The position numbers were made by a program, and so were the translations under genes. The notes beneath the pieces are model-generated. The model did not search any database. It saw nothing but the letters and a program-made list of their open reading frames with translations, and had not been told where the DNA came from. This document shows, piece by piece, positions 1 to 5,091 of a DNA stretch of 5,091 nucleotides. Position 1 is the stretch's first letter. Every line of letters starts with the position of its first letter. Source of the stretch: Paracoccaceae bacterium (lineage in GTDB: Bacteria > Pseudomonadota > Alphaproteobacteria > Rhodobacterales > Rhodobacteraceae); contig JALQYS010000221.1 of the NCBI GenBank assembly GCA_023254015.1, forward strand, positions 1 to 5,091, in the 5' to 3' direction.

Positions 1-1187
1 ATGGTTTCCGTCCGGCCATTGGCCGTGCGCACCGTGATGGATTTCAGGCCCAGACCGCCCGATGAATCCACCACCTGCGCGCCTTGCAGATGCCGGATGC
101 CGGGCAGCAATTCGCCGCCTGCGCGGCTGTCGATCACCGCCGCCACATCAACGCCCTTGGCCTGCAAATCGCGCGCGGTCCGCAAGCCATCGTCATTGTT
201 GGTGAACACCGCCACCCGGTCACCCGCCGCGACCCCCCAGCGGTTGGCATAGGCCCGCAAGGCACCTGCCATCATGACACCGGGCCGGTCGTTGTTTTCA
301 AAGGCAATCGGGCGTTCGGTCGCGCCGCCCGCCAAAATTGCCCGCTTGGAATAAATCCGCCACAGGGTCTGGCGCGGTTTGCCCGCCGCAGGCACCGCGA
401 GGTGGTCCGAAACCCGCTCCACCGCCGAATAAATCCCGTGGTCAAAAGCGCCGACAATGGTGGTGCGGTTCATCAGGCGCACATTCGGCATGGTCGCCAA
501 TTCGGCCACCGCCGCAGCGGCCCAATCGGCCCCCGCCTTGCCGCCAACCTCGAAGGTCTCGGCGTTCAGACGCCCACCCATGCGGAAATCTTCATCGGCC
601 AGAATGACCCGCGCGCCAGCCCGGCCAGCCGTCAAGGCCGCCATCAGACCTGCAGGCCCCGCCCCAATGACCAAAAGATCGCAATGGGCAAAGCCTTTGT
701 CATATTCGTCCGGGTCTTCCTGACGGGTCAGGCTACCAAGCCCCGCCGCACGGCGGATAATCGGCTCATATACCTTTTCCCAAAACGCCGCCGGCCACAT
801 GAAGGTTTTGTAGTAAAAGCCCGCGGTGAAGAACGTGTTCAGCTTGTCGTTGATCGCCATGGCGTCCAGCTTCAGGCTGGGCCATGCGTTCTGGCTGGTG
901 GCCTCCAACCCGTCGAACAACTCCGCCACGGTTGCCCGCGTGTTCGGCTCTTGCCGCGCACCGGACCGCAGCTGCACCAAGGCGTTCGGCTCTTCGGACC
1001 CTGCCGAGATCGGCCCGCGCGGGCGGTGATACTTGAACGACCGCCCCATCAGCCGCACGCCATTGGCCAACAGCGCCGAGGCCAAGGTGTCGCCCGGATG
1101 GCCAATGAAGTTGTGCCCATCAAAGCTGAAGCGGAACGTTTTGGAGCGATCAATCTGGCCGCCAGAAATCCGGTTCGACTGGTTCAT
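1..1187 (-). CDS. soxA: Sarcosine oxidase subunit alpha, N-terminal 395 residues (partial at left edge)
   Basis: This is the large subunit of the heterotetrameric sarcosine oxidase, a cytoplasmic flavoenzyme that demethylates sarcosine to glycine and passes the methyl carbon to tetrahydrofolate. Reading from 1187 leftwards gives one uninterrupted frame to the window edge (395 codons plus two bases). Residues ~16-75 form the ferredoxin-like N-terminal fold of the family, including DGHNFIGHPGDTLASALLANG and KYHRPRG, without an iron-sulfur cysteine cluster. Residues 171-180 (LLVIGAGPAG) are the dinucleotide-binding Rossmann motif, which binds NAD+ in characterised complexes. Residues ~284-330 hold the conserved ERPIAFENNDRPGVMMAGA and VFTNNDDG stretches. 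The family is about 1000 residues long, so the folate-binding, aminomethyltransferase-like C-terminal half lies outside. The ATG overlaps the soxD stop as ATGA (1184-1187). No AGGAGG precedes it, only a G-rich run, so coupled translation is likely. The family call is very secure; the true substrate could be another N-methyl amine. Confidence 0.95.
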   Translation of the reverse strand, partial: MNQSNRISGGQIDRSKTFRFSFDGHNFIGHPGDTLASALLANGVRLMGRSFKYHRPRGPISAGSEEPNALVQLRSGARQEPNTRATVAELFDGLEATSQNAWPSLKLDAMAINDKLNTFFTAGFYYKTFMWPAAFWEKVYEPIIRRAAGLGSLTRQEDPDEYDKGFAHCDLLVIGAGPAGLMAALTAGRAGARVILADEDFRMGGRLNAETFEVGGKAGADWAAAAVAELATMPNVRLMNRTTIVGAFDHGIYSAVERVSDHLAVPAAGKPRQTLWRIYSKRAILAGGATERPIAFENNDRPGVMMAGALRAYANRWGVAAGDRVAVFTNNDDGLRTARDLQAKGVDVAAVIDSRAGGELLPGIRHLQGAQVVDSSGGLGLKSITVRTANGRTET

Positions 1188-1468
1188 TTCGAACGCCCCC
1201 CAGCGCGGGCCACATCGCGGGCCAATTCCACCTTGGTGATTTCATGGGTCACGGTACTGCGCGTCACCACCAGCCAAGACCGATCGCCCTGCTCGTGATA
1301 CCACAACTCCCGGTGTTCCCCGGCCGGGTTGTCGCGGTTGTAAAGATAGTCGTGAAACGCCTCGATCCCCACCGACATGCCGTCGGGCCGGTTGATCAGG
1401 TTCGCGTCCCCCAGATAAACGAATTCTTGCGCGTCGCGGGGGCCAAGGATGGGGTGATTGATGATCAT
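1184..1468 (-). CDS. soxD: Sarcosine oxidase subunit delta, cysteine-less variant (94 aa)
   Basis: This is the small delta subunit of heterotetrameric sarcosine oxidase, which in known complexes packs against alpha and carries a structural zinc. The length (94 aa) and core sequence fit: NPAGEHRELWYHEQGDRSW (residues 47-65) matches the family pattern NPxGxHxExWxHxxGCRxW, followed by TVTHEI. The position between soxB and soxA also fits. The odd point is the zinc site. Characterised SoxD proteins use Cys6, Cys9, His59 and Cys63. By eye these align with His5, Leu8, His58 and Asp62 here, and the protein contains no cysteine. Zinc binding is therefore probably lost, or replaced by a His/His/Asp site. 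The start ATG has GAGGG (1476-1480) 7 nt upstream, overlapping the soxB stop. The 3' end overlaps soxA by 4 bp. The family assignment is firm; the loss of zinc is inferred. Confidence 0.93.
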   Translation of the reverse strand: MIINHPILGPRDAQEFVYLGDANLINRPDGMSVGIEAFHDYLYNRDNPAGEHRELWYHEQGDRSWLVVTRSTVTHEITKVELARDVARAGGRSK

Positions 1469-1475
1469 CTCTATG

Positions 1476-1480
1476 CCCTC
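1476..1480 (-). promoter_or_regulatory. Ribosome binding site of soxD
   Basis: GAGGG lies 7 nt before the soxD ATG and overlaps the TGA stop of soxB (TGAGGG). Ribosomes finishing soxB would sit on this site, which suggests reinitiation or coupled translation and supports the chosen soxD start. Confidence 0.7.
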
Positions 1481-2729
1481 AATGCAGGTTCGGCTGGGCG
1501 CCCTGGCCCTTTTCGTCGATCATCAACCCCTTGAGGAAACGATCAAAACGGTAGGCGGTGGCCGTCTTGTGCGGCTCATCCTTCGCCAACAGATGCGCGA
1601 AACACCAGCCGCTTGCCGGGGTTGCCTTGAACCCGCCGTAGCACCAGCCGCCGTTGAAATAGAGCCCCTCGACCGGCGTCTTGTCGATGATCGGGCTGCC
1701 GTCCATCGACATGTCCATGATCCCGCCCCAGGTGCGCAGCAGGCGCGCCCGGCCAATCGCCGGCATCAGCGCCATGCCGCCCTCGGCCACGTCCTCGATC
1801 ACCGGCAGGTTGCCGCGCTGGGCATAGGAGTTGTAGCCGTCGATGTCGCCGCCGAACACAAGGCCGCCCTTGTCGGACTGGCTGACATAGAAATGCCCCG
1901 CGCCAAAGGTCATCACGCCGTCGATGAAGGGTTTCAGCCCCTCGGAGACGAAAGCCTGCAGCACATGGCTTTCGATCGGCAGGCGCATGCCGGCATGGGC
2001 CATGACCTTTGATGACGACCCGGCCACTGCCACGCCAACCTTCTTGGCGCCGATAAAGCCGCGCGTCGTCTCGACCCCGCGGATGCGACCATTTTCGATC
2101 CGCATGCCGGTGACTTCGCAGTTCTGGATCAGATCGACCCCGCGCAGGTCGGCCCCGCGGGCATAGCCCCAGGCCACCGCGTCATGCCGCACCGTGCCGC
2201 CGCGCCGCTGCATGAGCGCGCCCTTGATCGGGAAGCGGGCATTGTCGAAATTCAGCCACGGATACATCGCCCGCACCTGATCGCGATTCAACAGCTCGGC
2301 ATCGGCACCATTCAGGATCATGCCATTGCCGCGCCGGGTAAAGGCGTCGCGCTGGGCATCGGTGTGGATCAGGTTGATGATCCCGCGCTGGCTGACCATC
2401 GCGTTGTAGTTGAAGTCCTGCTCCAACCCGTCCCAGAGTTTCAGCGAGAATTCATAGAACGGCTCGTTGCCATCCAAGAGATAGTTCGACCGGATGATCG
2501 TGGTGTTCCGACCGACGTTCCCGCCGCCCAGATAGCCCTTTTCTAGAACCGCGATGCGGGCCTGCTTGAATTCCTTGGCAAGGTAATAGGCTGTTGCCAG
2601 CCCGTGCCCGCCACCGCCGACGATGATATAATCATACTCGGCCTTCGGCGCGGGGTCGCGCCAGACCGGCTTCCACCCCTTGTGCCCGGTCAATGCCTCG
2701 GCAATGACCCTCAACCCCGAATAGCGCAT
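1479..2729 (-). CDS. soxB: Sarcosine oxidase subunit beta, covalent-FMN flavoprotein (416 aa)
   Basis: This is the catalytic flavoprotein subunit of heterotetrameric sarcosine oxidase. It belongs to the DAO family of FAD-dependent amine oxidases and takes electrons from the N-methyl amine at FAD, passing them to FMN and oxygen. The frame is complete and of family length. Residues 35-51 (IIVGGGGHGLATAYYLA) are the FAD-binding Rossmann motif, and residues 69-83 (GGNVGRNTTIIRSNY) are the next conserved flavin-site block with Arg80. His182 in GGTVRHDAVAWGYAR matches by alignment the histidine (His172/173 in Corynebacterium and Stenotrophomonas enzymes) that carries the covalent FMN. The C-terminal FAD block includes RTWGGIMDMSMDGSPII (332-348) and GWCYGGFKATPASG (361-374), with Lys368 in the conserved GGFK. 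The start has a strong Shine-Dalgarno. soxD follows after 10 bp. The gene lies 137 bp downstream of ade in the same direction and may have its own promoter in that gap. Confidence 0.97.
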   Translation of the reverse strand: MRYSGLRVIAEALTGHKGWKPVWRDPAPKAEYDYIIVGGGGHGLATAYYLAKEFKQARIAVLEKGYLGGGNVGRNTTIIRSNYLLDGNEPFYEFSLKLWDGLEQDFNYNAMVSQRGIINLIHTDAQRDAFTRRGNGMILNGADAELLNRDQVRAMYPWLNFDNARFPIKGALMQRRGGTVRHDAVAWGYARGADLRGVDLIQNCEVTGMRIENGRIRGVETTRGFIGAKKVGVAVAGSSSKVMAHAGMRLPIESHVLQAFVSEGLKPFIDGVMTFGAGHFYVSQSDKGGLVFGGDIDGYNSYAQRGNLPVIEDVAEGGMALMPAIGRARLLRTWGGIMDMSMDGSPIIDKTPVEGLYFNGGWCYGGFKATPASGWCFAHLLAKDEPHKTATAYRFDRFLKGLMIDEKGQGAQPNLH

Positions 2730-2734
2730 GGCCG

Positions 2735-2741
2735 CCCTCCT
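2735..2741 (-). promoter_or_regulatory. Ribosome binding site of soxB
   Basis: AGGAGGG sits with a 6-nt spacer (counted from AGGAGG) before the ATG at 2729. It is a near-perfect Shine-Dalgarno and decides the soxB start. Confidence 0.9.
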
Positions 2742-2775
2742 GTTCTTCCGCAGACCCTAGAGGCGGGCGGGCAGA

Positions 2776-2791
2776 AAAACGGTGCCGTTTT
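2776..2791. repeat. 16-bp inverted repeat, operator or weak terminator
   Basis: AAAACGG-TG-CCGTTTT has perfect 7-bp arms around a 2-bp centre and overlaps the left direct repeat. As RNA on the minus strand it could fold into a 6-bp stem with a 4-nt loop running into five U residues, so a weak intrinsic terminator or attenuator after ade is possible. The stem is AT-rich and unstable, so a protein-binding dyad is at least as likely. Confidence 0.4.
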
Positions 2792-2818
2792 CGCCATGAG
2801 TTTTGCGGTTTCCGCCAT
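2783..2818. repeat. Two 15-bp direct repeats phased 21 bp apart, candidate operator
   Basis: TGCCGTTTTCGCCAT (2783-2797) and TGCGGTTTCCGCCAT (2804-2818) match at 13 of 15 positions and start 21 bp apart, about two turns of DNA, so both copies face the same side. The second copy contains a small inverted repeat, GCGG-TTT-CCGC (2805-2815). The pair lies about 55-90 bp upstream of the soxB ATG. Tandem half-sites at 21-bp phase are the arrangement used by AraC-type activators such as AraC at araI. The binding protein is not identifiable from this window. Confidence 0.5.
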
Positions 2819-2866
2819 CAACGCGCGGCGGCGCAAAAGCTGTGTCTGGCGCAGGGTGGGGGCGGT

Positions 2867-4579
2867 TCAGGCCATCACCTCGAACCTGTCCACGTCGACC
2901 ATGCCATGATCGGTGATCTTCAGATGTGGGATCACGGGCAGGGCAAGAAAGGCCAGCTGCAGGAAGGGTTCCTCAAGGATCACCCCCAGCGATTTGGCCG
3001 CCGTGCGCAGCGCGATCAGGTCCTGATGCACCTCTTCGAAGGATTTCAGGCTCATCAGGCCCGCGACGGGCAGGGCCAGTTCGGCCAGAACCTTGCCCCC
3101 TTCGGCCACAACGAACCCGCCTTCAATCTCGGACAGCCGGTTGGCCGCCAGCGCCATATCGGCATAATCGGCCCCCACGGCGACGATATTGTGATGGTCG
3201 TGACAAACGGTCGAGGCGATGGCCCCCCGTTTCAGGCCAAAGCCCTGCACAAATCCGGTGGCGCGGTTGCCGTTCACGCCATGGCGTTCGATCACGGCGA
3301 TGCGAATCAGGTCGCGCGACAGGTCGGGTCTTTTGTCGCCATCGGTCGGCGCGATGTCGAACGTCAGGTGCGGCGTGATGATCTTGCCCGGAACGATGCC
3401 GATCACCGGGGTTTCCACCCGGTTGCCGCCGGCGCGGAAATGGTGCGGCTCTACCCTTGGCGCCTTGACGGAGTGGCGCGCGACCGGCGGAATGGTCTTT
3501 CGGGCGGCGAAGGCGGCCTCGGTCACCTCGACCCCGCCGGCGAAAACCTGCGACACATGGCAACCGGTCAGGCTGTCGATCACCGCGATATCCGCCCGCT
3601 TGCCCGGCGCGATCAGACCGCGATCCTTCAGGCCAAAGGCCTCGGCCGCCGAAAGGCTGGCGGCGCGGTAGGTGGCCAGCACATCGGCCCCCAGCGAGAT
3701 CGCCGCGCGGATGATCCAGTCCAGGTGCCCGTGCTCGGCAATGTCCAAGGGGTTGCGGTCATCGGTGCACAGGCACAGGTAGGGCGAATGCCGTTCGGTC
3801 AACAGGGGCGCCAGCGCGTGCAAGTCTTTCGAGACCGAGCCTTCGCGGATCAGCACCCGCATGCCCTTGCGCAGCTTTTCCAGCCCCTCGTCGGCGGTGG
3901 TCGCCTCATGCTCGGTGCGGATGCCGGCAGAGAGGTAGCCGTTCAGGTCATTGCCGCGCAGCAGGGGGGCGTGGCCGTCAATGTGGCGGCCCTGAAACGC
4001 CTGAAGCTTGGCCATGCAGCCGGGATCCTTGAACAGGACGCCGGGGTAATTCATGAATTCGGCCAGCCCGATCACCCGGGGATGGTTCATCAGCGGCACG
4101 AGATCGGCCGCCTCCAGCCGGGCGCCGGTGGTTTCCATATGGGTTGACGGCACGCAGGACGACAGTTGCACCCGGATATCCATCAGCGTCAGGCCAGAGG
4201 CCTCGAGGAAGTAATGGATGCCGGTCAGGCCGCAGACATTGGCAATCTCGTGCGGGTCGCAGATTGCCGTCGTCACGCCGCGGGGGGCGACGCAGCGGTC
4301 AAACTCGAACGGGGTGACAAGCGAGCTTTCGATGTGCAGATGCGTGTCGATGAAGCCGGGCACCAGAACCTTGCCCGAGACATCCACCTCGCGCCGGCCC
4401 CGATAGCTGCCAAAGACCCCCACGATGGTATCGCCGCAGATGGCCACGTCGGTTTCTACCAGATCGCCCGTCACAAGGTCGAACACCCGGCCGCCCTTCA
4501 GCACCAGATCGGCAGGGGCAACGCCCCGGCCCTGATCGATCCGGTCGGCAAGCGGGGCTTTTGGCGCGATCTGGGTCAT
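2867..4579 (-). CDS. ade: Adenine deaminase (570 aa, complete)
   Basis: Adenine deaminase (EC 3.5.4.2) hydrolyses adenine to hypoxanthine and ammonia in the cytoplasm, for purine salvage or use of adenine as a nitrogen source. It is a metal-dependent amidohydrolase. The frame is close in length and motif order to E. coli Ade (588 aa). Residues 74-86 (PGFIDTHLHIESS) carry the HxH metal ligands His80 and His82. GLAEFMNYPG (171-180) supplies Glu174, DGHAPLLRG (201-209) His203, RTEHEAT (221-227) His224, and CTDDRNPLDI (271-280) the conserved Asp273/Asp274. AFGLKDRGLIAPGKRADI (314-331) is the usual return to the N-terminal beta-sandwich. The C-terminal adenine deaminase domain shows CHDHHNIVAVG (459-469) and EPFLQLAFLALPVIPHLKIT (537-556). 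All expected metal ligands are present, so the enzyme should be active. The start is fixed by AAGGAGG 6 nt upstream. A transporter gene diverges upstream and soxB follows downstream; a shared transcript with sox is possible but unproven. Confidence 0.96.
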   Translation of the reverse strand: MTQIAPKAPLADRIDQGRGVAPADLVLKGGRVFDLVTGDLVETDVAICGDTIVGVFGSYRGRREVDVSGKVLVPGFIDTHLHIESSLVTPFEFDRCVAPRGVTTAICDPHEIANVCGLTGIHYFLEASGLTLMDIRVQLSSCVPSTHMETTGARLEAADLVPLMNHPRVIGLAEFMNYPGVLFKDPGCMAKLQAFQGRHIDGHAPLLRGNDLNGYLSAGIRTEHEATTADEGLEKLRKGMRVLIREGSVSKDLHALAPLLTERHSPYLCLCTDDRNPLDIAEHGHLDWIIRAAISLGADVLATYRAASLSAAEAFGLKDRGLIAPGKRADIAVIDSLTGCHVSQVFAGGVEVTEAAFAARKTIPPVARHSVKAPRVEPHHFRAGGNRVETPVIGIVPGKIITPHLTFDIAPTDGDKRPDLSRDLIRIAVIERHGVNGNRATGFVQGFGLKRGAIASTVCHDHHNIVAVGADYADMALAANRLSEIEGGFVVAEGGKVLAELALPVAGLMSLKSFEEVHQDLIALRTAAKSLGVILEEPFLQLAFLALPVIPHLKITDHGMVDVDRFEVMA

Positions 4580-4585
4580 GGGGGG

Positions 4586-4592
4586 CCTCCTT
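4586..4592 (-). promoter_or_regulatory. Ribosome binding site of ade
   Basis: AAGGAGG is followed by a spacer of six C residues and then the ATG at 4579. It is a consensus Shine-Dalgarno and supports this start over any internal one. Confidence 0.9.
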
Positions 4593-4680
4593 TTCGGTCA
4601 GGGAACATCATGCCGGCTGGGGCCGCAAGCGCAGATTGTGTCGGTGACAGGCAAAGTCTTGCAGCGAAAGCCAAAGGGTG

Positions 4681-4693
4681 GAACATCTTGTTC
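4681..4693. repeat. 13-bp inverted repeat just before the transporter start
   Basis: GAACA-TCT-TGTTC has perfect 5-bp arms and ends directly at the ATG at 4694. A protein bound here would cover the translation start region and its upstream DNA, so it could be a repressor site for the transporter. Short palindromes also occur by chance. Confidence 0.3.
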
Positions 4694-5091
4694 ATGGACC
4701 CCCGGATGCCCCACCAGATGCGCCCGCTGCGAGGCATTGCCCTGAAACTGGCCTCGGTTCTGGTGTTCATCGTGATGTCGGCGATGATCAAGACCACGGC
4801 CCAGCATGTGCCGGCCGGGCAGACCGTGTTCTTCCGTTCGGCCTTTGCCATTCCGGTGATCGTGGTCTGGCTGGCGCTGCGGCGCGAATTGCGCACCGGA
4901 TTCACGGCAAAGAATCCTGTCGGCCATGTCTGGCGCGGGCTGATGGGCACGCTGGCCATGGGGCTCGGCTTTGCCGGATTGGGCTATCTGCCGCTGCCCG
5001 AGGTGACCGCGATCGGCTATGCGGCGCCCCTGCTGGTGGTCATTTTTGCCGCGATGTTTCTGGGCGAGGAGGTGCGGCTTTTCCGCCTTGC
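4694..5091 (+). CDS. DMT superfamily (EamA domain) transporter, N-terminal 132 residues (partial at right edge)
   Basis: This is an integral inner-membrane protein of the drug/metabolite transporter superfamily, whose members move small metabolites. The substrate cannot be told from sequence. The visible part holds the first EamA half: predicted membrane segments at residues ~14-33 (GIALKLASVLVFIVMSAMIK), ~45-63, ~82-99 and ~102-123. The family signatures FFRSAFA (46-52) after the first loop and FLGEEVR (122-128) after the fourth segment are present. Full-length members have about ten segments and 280-310 residues, so more than half is missing. Three in-frame ATGs (4694, 4706, 4718) are possible starts; none has a good Shine-Dalgarno. 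A fourth, at 4610, has AGGGA 5 nt upstream but would add an atypical 28-residue leader. I use 4694 because coding-like sequence begins about there. The gene diverges from ade; a purine or amine role is only a guess. Confidence 0.85.
   Translation, partial: MDPRMPHQMRPLRGIALKLASVLVFIVMSAMIKTTAQHVPAGQTVFFRSAFAIPVIVVWLALRRELRTGFTAKNPVGHVWRGLMGTLAMGLGFAGLGYLPLPEVTAIGYAAPLLVVIFAAMFLGEEVRLFRL

Larger units (their letters stand above)
2730..2866. other. Intergenic region between ade and soxB, probable sox control region
   Basis: These 137 bp separate the ade stop from the soxB start; both genes read leftwards. The region holds a phased direct repeat (2783-2818), an overlapping inverted repeat (2776-2791) and the soxB Shine-Dalgarno. 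I see no convincing sigma-70 -35/-10 pair. TAGGGT around 2757-2762 on the minus strand is at best a weak -10. A weak promoter next to operator-like repeats would fit an activator-dependent sox promoter, but that is inference. Confidence 0.5.
4580..4693. other. Divergent intergenic region between ade and the DMT transporter
   Basis: These 114 bp must hold the 5' signals for ade (leftwards) and probably for the transporter (rightwards). I see the ade Shine-Dalgarno, a 13-bp inverted repeat at 4681-4693, and an 11-bp near-repeat (GGAACATCATG at 4602 and GGAACATCTTG at 4680). I cannot assign a confident -35/-10 pair on either strand, and no riboswitch-like structure is evident by eye. Confidence 0.5.

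Noticed and set aside
1..1187. Possible frameshift or pseudogene in soxA
   Set aside because: Translating the reverse strand codon by codon gave a continuous, family-like protein from the ATG at 1187 to the window edge.
84..1298. A 404-codon open frame on the plus strand opposite soxA
   Set aside because: Its product is arginine-, proline- and glycine-rich with no recognisable domain. It lies entirely antisense to the well-conserved soxA/soxD coding sequence; such frames are a common by-product of high GC third positions.
1458..2546. Plus-strand open frames opposite soxB (for example 1458-2012 and 2184-2546)
   Set aside because: They are shadows of soxB in the antisense direction, with no Shine-Dalgarno or recognisable domain.
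2770..2790. Possible sigma-54 promoter (GGCAC followed by CTGC on the minus strand)
   Set aside because: The spacing between GG and GC is 12 nt instead of the required 10, and the TTGC element is not matched.
2711..2818. Short minus-strand frame (35 codons) beginning in the ade-soxB gap and ending inside the start of soxB, as a possible leader peptide
   Set aside because: No Shine-Dalgarno precedes its ATG, the product is not recognisable, and the apparent internal repeat is explained by the 21-bp DNA repeat. A regulatory leader is not excluded but unsupported.
2819..2866. Possible intrinsic terminator immediately after ade
   Set aside because: Only 4-5 bp GC stems with large loops and no following U run are visible here.
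2906..4147. A 413-codon open frame on the plus strand opposite ade
   Set aside because: It is antisense to a fully conserved adenine deaminase, has a low-complexity composition and no family motifs.
4576..4959. Minus-strand frame overlapping the transporter start
   Set aside because: It is antisense to the hydrophobic EamA coding region and overlaps the ade start; its product has no recognisable features.

Overview
The window looks like chromosomal DNA from an alphaproteobacterium, most likely Rhodobacteraceae. It is GC-rich with a strong G/C third-position bias, and the protein sequences and the soxB-soxD-soxA gene order are typical of that group. The taxonomic call is inference from sequence style, not from a search.

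Layout. Positions 1-2729 (minus strand) carry a heterotetrameric sarcosine oxidase-type operon read right to left: soxB (1479-2729), soxD (1184-1468) and the first 395 codons of soxA (1-1187, running off the left edge). soxD starts 10 bp after soxB, with its Shine-Dalgarno overlapping the soxB stop. soxA starts inside the soxD stop (ATGA overlap), so the genes look translationally coupled. A soxG gene would be expected next, outside the window. Positions 2730-2866 form an intergenic region holding a 15-bp direct repeat phased at 21 bp and an overlapping 16-bp inverted repeat, both operator-like. Positions 2867-4579 (minus strand) encode a complete adenine deaminase (ade). Positions 4580-4693 are a divergent intergenic region. 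From 4694 to the right edge (plus strand) lies the start of a DMT/EamA-family membrane transporter.

How the genes work together. The sarcosine oxidase complex oxidatively demethylates sarcosine (or a related N-methyl amine) to glycine, passing the methyl carbon to tetrahydrofolate and producing H2O2. Adenine deaminase converts adenine to hypoxanthine and ammonia. Both are catabolic steps that release usable nitrogen and could be part of a nitrogen or one-carbon scavenging locus, but the sequence does not prove shared regulation.

The most unusual points are the SoxD subunit, which has no cysteine at all and has replaced three of the four zinc ligands known from characterised SoxD proteins, and the phased repeat upstream of soxB. 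I did not find a wholly new system; the genes belong to known families.
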